The position numbers and the translations under genes are program-made. Below the pieces are notes generated by a model that worked only from the letters and a program-made list of their open reading frames with translations, had not been told where the DNA came from and ran no database searches. This document shows, piece after piece, positions 28,028 to 35,163 of a stretch of DNA of 64,000 nt (position 1 is its first letter; each line of letters opens with the position of its first letter). The stretch is from Nitrospirota bacterium. GTDB lineage: Bacteria; Nitrospirota; Thermodesulfovibrionia; Thermodesulfovibrionales; Magnetobacteriaceae. The DNA is taken from assembly GCA_015233895.1 (NCBI GenBank), contig JADFXG010000015.1, positions 1-64,000 of the forward strand. The letters are read 5' to 3'.

Positions 28028-28602
28028 CCGAAAAAGAAGAGGAACAATCCCCAAAGGAACAAATCAGGGTGTCAAGGGCAAGGAAAAGACATTATCAATC
28101 ATCAATGGAGGAAATCACAATGCCAGAAGTAACAATGGAAAATGAAGCAGTTGTCAACGAAAACATTACCCCTAAGAGCGAGGATGCCTGTCCTACACTG
28201 ATGCAGGCAAAAAAAATTGTAAGAGATCATTCAATATTTTCAGCCGTACCTTCTCTGGTGCCGATTCCGCTGCTTGATTCCGCAGCGGCTATGGTAGTAC
28301 AGTTGCGGATGTTGAAAAAACTGGGCGATTTATACGGAGTAGCGTTTTCTAAACAAAAGGTAAAGACAATAATTGCCTCACTCGTTGGCGGAATTGGCAC
28401 AGGGGCAGCAGCAGGGTCTCTGGTAAAGACGGTGCCGGTTGTGGGAATGGCGGTAGGAGTTATCTCGATGGCTGTATCATTTGGGGCAATAACCTATGCA
28501 ATAGGCATAGTATTTGTTAACCACTTTGAGACAGGCGGCACATTTTTGGACTTTGACCTTGAGAAGGGGAAAGAGGCAGTTAAAAGCAGTCTTAGCAGCT
28601 AA
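28024..28602 (+). CDS. DUF697 (YcjF-type) membrane protein
   Basis: 192 residues. The first 70 are charged and probably disordered. The rest matches DUF697: a PSLVPIPLLD entry, a helical LRMLKKLGDLYG segment, then two glycine/alanine-rich membrane segments (about 118-140 and 142-165) joined by a short turn. DUF697 proteins are poorly understood membrane proteins often paired with P-loop GTPases or ATPases. Here the partner is the ParA-like ATPase, whose stop overlaps this start (ATGA). This suggests a membrane anchor or effector for that ATPase. The C-terminal tail is charged and ends 36 nt before the AlaX gene. Confidence 0.75.
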   Translation: MTEKEEEQSPKEQIRVSRARKRHYQSSMEEITMPEVTMENEAVVNENITPKSEDACPTLMQAKKIVRDHSIFSAVPSLVPIPLLDSAAAMVVQLRMLKKLGDLYGVAFSKQKVKTIIASLVGGIGTGAAAGSLVKTVPVVGMAVGVISMAVSFGAITYAIGIVFVNHFETGGTFLDFDLEKGKEAVKSSLSS

Positions 28603-28641
28603 ATATCTTTTGTACTTGTACACTGAAAGAGAGGAGTTGTG

Positions 28642-29769
28642 ATGCAAACAACAGAAAAGCTGTTTTATAAAGAACCCTTCATGCGGGAATTTAAGGCAAC
28701 AGTCGTTGATGTGTCAAAAAATATGCTCGTATTGGACAAAACTCTGTTTTTCCCGCAGGGAGGGTATCAGGAATACGACAACGGAGTACTGGCAAAAGGA
28801 GACGCTCTTGCCAGAGTGACCACTGTTTCTGACGAAAACGGAGTGGTGTATCATCAGGTTGACTCACCGGAGCTTTTCGCTGTTGGCGATGAGGTTGAAG
28901 GCCGGATAGATTGGGACAGAAGGTGGTATCTGTCAACACTGCACTCCGCTCAGCACGTTATCTCACGAATAGTGTTTAACCTGTATAAAGTATATACCAC
29001 GCGATCTGACTTTAGCGTTAATGGCGGGATGGTGTCATTTTCAGTGAATTTCAGCAACGACTGGTTAGAGCCTGTTGAGGGAGAGCTTATGAAGATAGCT
29101 GAAAAAGCGCTCCCTGTGGAAAGACTCTTTGATGGCGCTAATATCAGCATAAAAATAGCAGATATTGACACAAGCCCTTGCGGAGGTACTCACGTTACCA
29201 CTACAGCCGACCTCGGCAGCCTCTATCTGCTTGGTACCGATAAGGGTAAGCTTCTCTTTGACGGCGGAGGCCCGGGAACAAAAAGATTAAAAAAGTATGG
29301 CAGAGAGCACTTTAGAGTCAGGAAAATGTATAACTTCCCGGATGATGTCCTTAAAACCGTAGAGGATAATATTAATACTCTTAACGAAATGGATACAGCA
29401 CTTGAAAAGTATAAGAGAGAAGCATTTGCCAACGCATTAAAGGATGAAACGCTGGTAAGGCAAGTCAAAGGTATAAAGGTATCTGTCATCAAAAACAACG
29501 AGCTGGATACAAAAATCTTCAAAAAACTGATAAAAATGAAAGATACCGTTTACACCTCAGACCTCTACCTTATATCAATAGACAAGAAGGTCATAGCGTA
29601 TGCCGCAACTGATGCTGTCAGTGCAATAGACGTCTGTGCCGGGCTTATAAATGAATCTCTTGGCGTCACAGGCGGTGGCAACAGAAAGAAGGTAGATATG
29701 ATTCTGGAAAGAGGAAATTTTCAGGCAATTGTTGACGGAGTTATATCCAAAATAGAGGGAAGTGTTTGA
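28642..29769 (+). CDS. alaX: Alanyl-tRNA editing protein, AlaX-like
   Basis: A 375-residue homologue of the editing and C-terminal parts of alanyl-tRNA synthetase. It shows the zinc ligands H-S-A-Q-H and C-G-G-T-H, the LFFPQGGYQ opening of the AlaX domain and a C-terminal DHHA1-like region ending in TGGGNRKKVD. AlaX proteins hydrolyse Ser- or Gly-mischarged tRNA-Ala in trans. Free-standing copies inside NRPS loci are unusual; protection against a mischarging amino acid made by the pathway is one idea. An upstream in-frame GTG (28639) leaves almost no space after GAGGAG, so ATG 28642 is preferred. Its stop overlaps the radical SAM start. Confidence 0.85.
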   Translation: MQTTEKLFYKEPFMREFKATVVDVSKNMLVLDKTLFFPQGGYQEYDNGVLAKGDALARVTTVSDENGVVYHQVDSPELFAVGDEVEGRIDWDRRWYLSTLHSAQHVISRIVFNLYKVYTTRSDFSVNGGMVSFSVNFSNDWLEPVEGELMKIAEKALPVERLFDGANISIKIADIDTSPCGGTHVTTTADLGSLYLLGTDKGKLLFDGGGPGTKRLKKYGREHFRVRKMYNFPDDVLKTVEDNINTLNEMDTALEKYKREAFANALKDETLVRQVKGIKVSVIKNNELDTKIFKKLIKMKDTVYTSDLYLISIDKKVIAYAATDAVSAIDVCAGLINESLGVTGGGNRKKVDMILERGNFQAIVDGVISKIEGSV

Positions 29770-30761
29770 AAAAAATTCAAAAAAGAATCCTGACCGATGA
29801 CAAAGTCAGAGTTGACCACGTAAATTACATACATGTGTATATCACAAAACACTGTAACCTTCAGTGTCCACACTGTTTTACAAACTCCTCGCCAGCGGAG
29901 AATTTTACAATGCCGCTGGATTTTTGGCTGGATGTTTTTAGGCAGATGAGCGATCTTGAGGTTAAAACCGTCCACATAGAGGGGGGAGAGCCGATTCTTT
30001 ATCCTGGAATTGAAAAACTGGTTAGCTATATAGCCGGTTCAAGGATAAAGGAGCTTCTTATCGTATCAAACGGCATTGCGGCTACAAAAGAGAAGTTGAA
30101 AGAACTAAAACAGGCAGGGCTTAAAAAAATCGCCATATCTTTAGATTCAATAGAAGAGAGTGTTCATAACGAACTCCGGGCGCCGTCTTTTAAATACGCT
30201 ATGCGTGCGATTGAGGATGCCATAAGCCTTGGTTTTTTCACGAGGGTAAGCTCAGTCATAACGAAAAAAAACATAGGGTTAATTGGTAAATTCCTGGACT
30301 ACCTGACTGATGTTGGCGTAAGCACGGTGAACCTTGACTGGTTTAATGGGGCAGGGCGAGGGGTTAACCTTAAGGGTGAATATGAGGTAACGTACAAAGA
30401 CATTGATCTTTTGCCTCCTTTTGAAGCGGCCATTGAGAGTTTTATGAGAGACAGGAGCCGCTCAGGCACTACCATCAGTGTTGACCTTCCGCAGTGGTAT
30501 GAAAAGCGTGGGACTTTTTTGGTTACCGACCCGGTTCGCACTCATCACCTCAGTTGTGACGGGATTGTAAAACAGCTCTCTGTAGATGAAAAGGGGAGGG
30601 TGCTGCCGTGTTTTATATTTTCCGGAGGCCCTGAGGCTCTGGGCAGTCTTACCGAGACCTCACTTGAGGGTATCATCTATGGCAGGAAAGAGCACCTTCC
30701 CATACGCTGCCCTATTGGAGTCAGCAAGCATATATTTTATCAGAGTACAAAAGACCTGTGA
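29766..30761 (+). CDS. Radical SAM protein, MoaA/PqqE-like
   Basis: 331 residues with the CxxxCxxC cluster motif at Cys30, Cys34 and Cys37 (KHCNLQCPHC), followed by the HIEGGEP SAM-binding motif and a TIM-barrel pattern. Three more cysteines late in the chain (SCDG, LPCF, RCPIG) suggest a shortened SPASM-like auxiliary-cluster region. Members modify peptides or small molecules with a 5'-deoxyadenosyl radical. The substrate may be the NRPS product, a carrier-bound intermediate or the neighbouring unknown protein. The start is TTG 29766, overlapping the AlaX stop as TTGA, and its own stop overlaps the next start as GTGA. Confidence 0.85.
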   Translation: MKKIQKRILTDDKVRVDHVNYIHVYITKHCNLQCPHCFTNSSPAENFTMPLDFWLDVFRQMSDLEVKTVHIEGGEPILYPGIEKLVSYIAGSRIKELLIVSNGIAATKEKLKELKQAGLKKIAISLDSIEESVHNELRAPSFKYAMRAIEDAISLGFFTRVSSVITKKNIGLIGKFLDYLTDVGVSTVNLDWFNGAGRGVNLKGEYEVTYKDIDLLPPFEAAIESFMRDRSRSGTTISVDLPQWYEKRGTFLVTDPVRTHHLSCDGIVKQLSVDEKGRVLPCFIFSGGPEALGSLTETSLEGIIYGRKEHLPIRCPIGVSKHIFYQSTKDL

Positions 30762-31447
30762 ACAAACTCTATTTGGACATAATAGATACCTGCGAAAAAA
30801 GCCCCCACTCCGGCCGCGTAGAGTACAAAGCCCTAAGAACGGTATCATCTATCCTGTTCAATGATTATGCCATTCAACTTGTACTGATTAATCATCTTCT
30901 GCCGGAGCTTTTGCAAAAAACACTTGATGAGGATATTGACTCTGATTTCAACTCAAGAGTAATCATCATTCCTCCATCTGAGAGTACTCTTAATGAAGAT
31001 AACGCATTTTCTCATCTGATTCAAAAATACGTGGAATCAGGTTTTTGTGCCATAGGCATTCACTACTGTTATACAGAGAAAAACTCTGTGCTAACAAAGA
31101 CATTTGGAACCTTTTATAATGATGAGATACACAGGTTCAAAGACCCTGTGTTTAAGCTTGAACTTGGATTTGCCTCGCTGCTGTCAAAGGAGCGTTACGC
31201 TGAGCTGAATAAGTTCCGGCTTGATTATGATGAGCTGACGCTATCCGTATCGCCTAAGTACAAAAAACACGTTGAACCTCTGGTAACAGTTATGGACTTT
31301 CCCGTAGTCACAGTAAATGCTTATGGTGAGGGATATGCTTTTTCATTTGGATTTCATTCGTTTGAAGAGCCGGTAATTGTTGAACTATTCACATCCATCC
31401 TGCTCTATATTACCAAACAGCACAATGTCACAAGGATGAACACGTAA
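30758..31447 (+). CDS. Unrecognised protein in the radical SAM/kinase block
   Basis: A 229-residue soluble protein with no signal peptide or membrane segment. I do not recognise its family. It starts at GTG 30758, overlapping the radical SAM stop, and ends 4 nt before the kinase gene, so it is almost certainly co-translated with both. The chain is of mixed alpha/beta character with a hydrophobic beta-like core (RVIIIPPSE, FPVVTVNAYGEG) and one short Cys-containing segment (GFCAIGIHYCY). Position makes it a candidate partner or substrate of the radical SAM enzyme or the kinase. There is no sequence basis for choosing. Confidence 0.6.
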   Translation: MNKLYLDIIDTCEKSPHSGRVEYKALRTVSSILFNDYAIQLVLINHLLPELLQKTLDEDIDSDFNSRVIIIPPSESTLNEDNAFSHLIQKYVESGFCAIGIHYCYTEKNSVLTKTFGTFYNDEIHRFKDPVFKLELGFASLLSKERYAELNKFRLDYDELTLSVSPKYKKHVEPLVTVMDFPVVTVNAYGEGYAFSFGFHSFEEPVIVELFTSILLYITKQHNVTRMNT

Positions 31448-31451
31448 GCCA

Positions 31452-32600
31452 ATGAAGCAGCAATTACAACAGAAGTTTGACATACGAAAGCTAATAGGCG
31501 AGGGGCTTTACAGCAAAGTTTATGAGGCAGCGGAGCTTGACGGAGGCAAACCGTGTGCACTTAAGATTTTCCTTAACGACAAAGCTTTTGTGCAAAATGA
31601 GGAGAGTGAGCTTAGATTTTTAAGAGAAATTGATGTAATGAAAGACGTGTCAAACGACTACACTGTAGGCATTTTAGATGACGGCGCCGATACATCACTG
31701 TGGTACTCAATGGAGCTTATGGAGGGCTCGATTCGCGATCTGCTGATTACAGATGCTTTGGACAGGGATATTGCCAAATATGCCGTATCCGTGCAGTGCC
31801 TTATTTGTGTTGAGTTAATCCACAAGAAAGACATCATACACAGGGATATTAAGCCTGAAAATTTTCTCTTTAAATATGACAGAGAAAGTGGATTGCCCTA
31901 CATTTATGTATCCGACTTTGGCCACTGCAGGCCGGTCTCGGCGCAATCCACCCTGACTCGTACCGGTATCGGCTCGGAACTCTACGCCTCGCCGGAGTCC
32001 ATGTACCATGCACGGAATGTAACCGTGCGGTCAGACATTTATTCTTTGGCTAAGGTGATATATGAGATATTTACCGGCATTCCGCACGGTGCGTCGTTTG
32101 ATGGCGGATTTGACAAAAAATATCCAAACTGGCTCTTTCCCCTGTGCGCTGAGGCATCCAACAGTAACCCAACACTAAGACACGAAAGTGTCTTTGATTT
32201 TGCCCTTGATTTTATTTTTTATCTGTTCAACTATATCAGAAACCAACGGGATATTCAAAAAATCATTGATGTTGCTTTACGGGTAACCGGTAATATGTCT
32301 CTTACAGACATTTTAGGAGCAAACACTGAAAATGAGCTTAATCTTGTTGACATTCTTGTCACATGTGCTTTTCCATTTATAAAAGACGAAGGGCTTCTTA
32401 AGATATACTCAGGCCATATCAGCAGAATATTTCTAAAGATAGACGAAACAACAAAAAAAAGATTTCTTAAGATTTATGCGCAGTCTATAGTAAACGGCAA
32501 CTTCAGGCATGTGGAAATTGACAGAGAGATTTTTGTCAAAAAAAGCAGAAGGCTTAAAAGTTTTGCCTTTAATGCTTTGGAGAAATTCCTGTTTTTGTAA
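31452..32600 (+). CDS. Serine/threonine protein kinase, Hanks type
   Basis: The N-terminal catalytic domain (about 10-270) has a glycine loop GEGLYSKV, the ATP-anchoring Lys38 in ALK, the catalytic HRDIKPEN (Asp132) and DFG (Asp155). The last 110 residues have no recognised domain and no membrane segment, so it is a cytosolic kinase, unlike PASTA-type receptor kinases. It is the last gene of the operon-like run that begins at 3137. A degenerate copy of its final 25 codons lies 0.7 kb downstream (33309-33383) beyond a toxin-antitoxin pair. Its targets are unknown. Confidence 0.85.
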   Translation: MKQQLQQKFDIRKLIGEGLYSKVYEAAELDGGKPCALKIFLNDKAFVQNEESELRFLREIDVMKDVSNDYTVGILDDGADTSLWYSMELMEGSIRDLLITDALDRDIAKYAVSVQCLICVELIHKKDIIHRDIKPENFLFKYDRESGLPYIYVSDFGHCRPVSAQSTLTRTGIGSELYASPESMYHARNVTVRSDIYSLAKVIYEIFTGIPHGASFDGGFDKKYPNWLFPLCAEASNSNPTLRHESVFDFALDFIFYLFNYIRNQRDIQKIIDVALRVTGNMSLTDILGANTENELNLVDILVTCAFPFIKDEGLLKIYSGHISRIFLKIDETTKKRFLKIYAQSIVNGNFRHVEIDREIFVKKSRRLKSFAFNALEKFLFL

Positions 32601-32604
32601 TACG

Positions 32605-32635
32605 TTGTGTGTCTAAATGAGGAAAGTGCTATAAT
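32605..32635 (+). promoter_or_regulatory. Extended -10 promoter before the DUF433/DUF5615 pair
   Basis: TGCTATAAT (ending 32635) is an extended -10 element with a perfect hexamer at 32630-32635. The -35 candidate TTGTGT at 32605-32610 is weak and 19 nt away. It would drive the antitoxin gene at 32704. Confidence 0.45.
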
Positions 32636-32703
32636 TAATAGTGAAAACGGCGGGCGGATTAAACATATAACAATAAAGAGTCTGAGGTTGGAGGTAATTG
32701 TAG

Positions 32704-32925
32704 ATGTTGGAATTTGATCACATAACATTTGATTCTCAGATTATGTGCGGCAGAGCATGTATAAGGGGAATGAGAATACCCGTTTCAGTCATAGTGGGGC
32801 AGATTGCCCACGGCGCTTCGACAGATGAGGTGTTGTCTGACTATCCTGACCTTGAACCGGAGGATATCCGCCAAGCTCTTGAATATGCTGCATGGCTTAC
32901 ACAAGAAAAAGTATATACCGTTTAA
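32704..32925 (+). CDS. DUF433 family antitoxin
   Basis: A 73-residue DUF433 protein with the MCGRACIRGMRIPV segment and the helix-turn-helix-like DEVLSDYPDLEPEDIRQAL region. DUF433 proteins are antitoxins of VapBC-like pairs whose toxin is a DUF5615 PIN-like protein. The matching toxin frame starts at the ATG overlapping this stop (TAATG), exactly as expected for a co-translated pair. GGAGG precedes the ATG. The antitoxin is intact; the toxin is frameshifted. Confidence 0.85.
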   Translation: MLEFDHITFDSQIMCGRACIRGMRIPVSVIVGQIAHGASTDEVLSDYPDLEPEDIRQALEYAAWLTQEKVYTV

Positions 32926-33295
32926 TGCGATTTCTGGCAGACATGGGTGTCTCATGGAGGGTTGTGCAATGGCTCAAACAGGAGGGTCATGATGCGATAC
33001 ACCTTAGAGACGAGGGACTCCAGCAATTACCAAACGGGAAAATATTTGAAAAGGCTTATTCTGAAAATCGGGTAGTGCTGATTTTGATTTAGATTTTGGC
33101 GAGATAATAGCTCTTTCCGCCGGTAATCTTGTAAGTGTAATTATTTTCAGGCTCTATAACACAAGGTCATCTAATGTAATAAAACGTCTGGATAAAGTTT
33201 TAAAAGATTCCATGGAAGCCATTGAGAAAGGAGCAATAGTTGTTGTGGATGAGGCAAGACATCGTTTCAGATGCCTGCCTTTTAAAAAATATTAG
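32925..33295 (+). pseudogene. DUF5615 PIN-like toxin, frameshifted
   Basis: The N-terminal part reads from ATG 32925 (MRFLADMGVSW, with the first acidic site) to RVVLILI and a stop at 33092. The family sequence resumes at 33083 in the -1 frame as FDLDFGEIIALSAG and continues through RLYNTRS and KGAIVVVDEARHR to a stop at 33295. Joining the frames restores a full-length DUF5615 toxin with its FDxDF acidic motif. A single-base deletion at about 33081-33083 explains the break. No slippery heptamer is evident, so programmed frameshifting is unlikely. Sequencing or assembly error remains possible. Confidence 0.75.
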
Positions 33296-33308
33296 TAACT
33301 AAGAGATG

Positions 33309-33383
33309 GACAGTTTTGCCAAAAAAAGCAAAACGCATAAAAGTTTTGCTTTTAATGCTTCGGAAAAATTCCTGTTTTTGTGA
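33309..33383 (+). pseudogene. Degenerate duplicate of the kinase gene 3' end
   Basis: These 75 bases translate to a tail (KSFAFNASEKFLFL then stop) that closely matches the C-terminus of the kinase ending at 32600 (KSFAFNALEKFLFL). Similarity extends upstream through the AKKS/VKKS segment. No start or upstream kinase sequence accompanies it. The two copies bracket the DUF433/DUF5615 pair, which points to insertion of that pair with a target duplication, or to loss of most of a second kinase gene. Confidence 0.75.
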
Positions 33384-33523
33384 TATGTGCAGAAATAAGT
33401 GGGAACGGTCGTTTTTTAAGCGCTCTCTGTAAGGAACGTCTCTGTAATAGGTAGGATAAATGGTAAACTTAAGATTATAAAATGCAGATTATCATATAAT
33501 AATGTAAATAGAGAGGTATATGA

Positions 33524-34042
33524 ATGTTATTATCCGGCTATGTAAAGGACATATCCCTTCCGTTGTGCAATTCGAATTTTCAATCCGTGCACTGCATTGC
33601 TCATCTGAGTGAAGATATTTCCGAAGCAATTCCATATCTTAATGCCGAGCTTGGCGGTTATCAATATACTAAAGAGCCCCCTTCAGTGACATTCAGGATT
33701 AACGGCAGGTTAATAACACTGCATTCCAAAAAAATTGCAATCAATGCTTTGGAGAGCGCCGGGCAGGCCGACAAAATTTTAGAATGGCTTAGGGAGCTGA
33801 TTAACGATGTCTGGGAAAGACGCAATGAAATTGAACCATCATATAAACGTGTGGCCTCTCCAACACTTCTTGATATTTTGAAACTCCTTCCAAAAACAAA
33901 TTGCAAAAAATGCGGCCAGCCCACGTGCTTAGTGTTTGCTACGCAAATTATGGAAGGCGGCAAAGGGCCTGAACATTGTCCATCTCTTAACGAGACGGAA
34001 GATCGAAAAATGAAAGACTATCTTAAGCAATTTAGCTTCTGA
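33524..34042 (+). CDS. Fe-S cluster (PF04060-type) protein
   Basis: 172 residues. The C-terminal quarter holds the four-cysteine pattern C-K-K-C-G-Q-P-T-C...C-P (NCKKCGQPTC and HCPS), the signature of the small [4Fe-4S] domain found in corrinoid iron-sulfur proteins, RnfB and related electron carriers. The N-terminal 120 residues are unassigned. AGAGAGG precedes ATG 33524, and a TATAAT at 33495-33500 could be its -10 box, but no clear -35 is visible. It lies among toxin-antitoxin genes and has no visible redox partner here. Confidence 0.75.
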   Translation: MLLSGYVKDISLPLCNSNFQSVHCIAHLSEDISEAIPYLNAELGGYQYTKEPPSVTFRINGRLITLHSKKIAINALESAGQADKILEWLRELINDVWERRNEIEPSYKRVASPTLLDILKLLPKTNCKKCGQPTCLVFATQIMEGGKGPEHCPSLNETEDRKMKDYLKQFSF

Positions 34043-34059
34043 ATTAAGGAGGTTAACAT

Positions 34060-34275
34060 ATGAGTAAATATAAGTTTTCAGTAATAGTTGAAAAAGACAA
34101 AGATGGCTATTTTGCTTTTTGTCCTGAACTTCAAGGTTGTTATACGCAAGGTGATAACTACGAGGAAATAAAGGACAATATCAGGGATGCTATTGTCCTT
34201 CATATAGAAGACAGAACAGAAAACGATGAAGAAATCCAACAATCAGAATTGATAAGTCTTACCACACTGTTTTAA
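34060..34275 (+). CDS. HicB-family antitoxin without a HicA partner
   Basis: A 71-residue HicB-like protein: a beta-rich opening with VEKDKDGYFAFCPELQGCYTQGD, then a helix of the type seen in partial-RNase-H-fold antitoxins. A perfect AAGGAGG site precedes ATG 34060. HicB normally pairs with a HicA dsRNA-binding toxin immediately upstream or downstream. Here the upstream gene is an Fe-S protein and the downstream gene is a PIN fragment on the opposite strand, so this antitoxin is orphaned. The 3' end overlaps the convergent PIN gene by 17 nt. Confidence 0.8.
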   Translation: MSKYKFSVIVEKDKDGYFAFCPELQGCYTQGDNYEEIKDNIRDAIVLHIEDRTENDEEIQQSELISLTTLF

Positions 34276-34647
34276 TTAAATTTGACATAGTTATCATCTT
34301 ATCCTTTGTAATTACTGCAACATCATGTTCCATAACATCTCTAAAGACAAGTCCCGTAGCTACAATAATCGCATCATGTATATCAATGTTTACAGGTATT
34401 TTCAATACAACCTCATCATCAAGAGGATAAACAGTACAGTTAGAGTAACTTACGACTTCATTGAGAACCTTGAAGAGATTTATAACTGTCTTATTTTTTG
34501 CATACAATAAAATTATTTCATTTAAAACAATAGTTGGTATAATAATTTTGGCATTATCATCCATTAGGGCATTTTTAGCATTTTCAGAAAGTCGAGTATT
34601 TTTCTCTAAAAACCATACAGTGCATGAGTATCAACTATGTATGTCAT
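34259..34647 (-). pseudogene. PIN-domain toxin (VapC-like), frameshifted
   Basis: From minus-strand ATG 34647 the reading is MTYIVDTHALY and then a premature stop. The family sequence continues in another frame as WFLEKNTRLSENAKNAL and on to the stop at 34259. Joined, this gives a complete PIN nuclease with the first acidic motif (VDTHA) and later acidic sites (VLNEI, IHDAI). One base appears deleted at about 34613-34619. The 101-codon frame starting inside (34564) lacks the first catalytic Asp, so it would not be an active nuclease. The gene overlaps the 3' end of its upstream partner at 34631. Confidence 0.75.
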
Positions 34648-34870
34648 TATAAAACTCGTCTTTAAGTTTAAACTCTACAGCCTTAACATCCTCTTCTGTG
34701 GTTTGTACCATGCTTGAAAAAAGTCCATAAGCATCAGCAAATGTTCCCTTTGTTGTAATCGGATGTGAGTGTTTTAGCCTTGCCTCTAAAACACTTATCT
34801 GAGCCCTAAGGCTATTTATAAAGATTCGTATCTCAGTGTCTGTATTTGTATTTTCCATAACTTTAACCAT
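34631..34870 (-). CDS. Putative antitoxin partner of the PIN gene
   Basis: A 79-residue, highly charged protein with a long helix (SLRAQISVLEARLKHS) and an acidic C-terminal tail (TEEDVKAVEFKLKDEF). Its stop overlaps the start of the PIN frame by about 17 nt on the same strand, the usual arrangement of antitoxin before toxin. I do not recognise a named antitoxin family with confidence. It is intact while the toxin frame is broken. The start is ATG 34870; an alternative internal ATG lies four codons downstream. Confidence 0.6.
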   Translation of the reverse strand: MVKVMENTNTDTEIRIFINSLRAQISVLEARLKHSHPITTKGTFADAYGLFSSMVQTTEEDVKAVEFKLKDEFYNDIHS

Positions 34871-35163
34871 TTTTTATCTAATATACCATAAATGTACATT
34901 ATAGGTCATTTCACATAAGATTTTCAGAAAGAAGTAACACTCACCATATTTTTATGGGCACACTTTTCATGGTAGGCTGTTCTTGCGTTTTGACAATTAA
35001 ATCAATAAATAAATCTGCTTTTATATTTCTTTTAATAAAACAATCAGTTATAATAGAACAATGCCTAACCGTATTTTAACGCTCAAAATTCTAAGATATT
35101 CATAACAACTTTTGGCTCCTCAACTTTTTGAGAAGCAAAAATTTTTTAATTTATAACATATAT
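34871..35163. promoter_or_regulatory. AT-rich region with promoter elements before NRPS-3
   Basis: This 293-base stretch has no gene. A perfect TATAAT at 35049-35054 with a weak TTCTTT 17 nt upstream (35026-35031) is the best promoter for NRPS-3, and implies that NRPS-3 is transcribed separately from the first operon. A TTGACA at 34990 lacks a matching -10. A hairpin at 35115-35136 (GCTCCTCAA/TTGAGAAGC, one mismatch) followed by an A then T run lies in the presumed leader. Confidence 0.4.
35115..35136 (+). terminator. Hairpin followed by A/T run in the NRPS-3 leader
   Basis: A 9-bp stem with one mismatch and a 4-nt loop precedes AAAAATTTTTT. It could act as an attenuator or a terminator of upstream readthrough. 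It contains the TTG at 35128 that would be the longest possible NRPS-3 start, which argues against use of that start. Confidence 0.3.

Noticed and set aside
28610-28626. GTACTTGTAC palindrome
   Set aside because: Only 4 bp per arm; too short to support an operator or terminator.
33075-33095. Programmed -1 frameshift in the DUF5615 gene
   Set aside because: No X-XXY-YYZ slippery site or downstream structure seen; a simple deletion explains it.
35128-35163. TTG 35128 as the NRPS-3 start
   Set aside because: It lies in a hairpin without a ribosome site; the added 12 residues are not C-domain-like.
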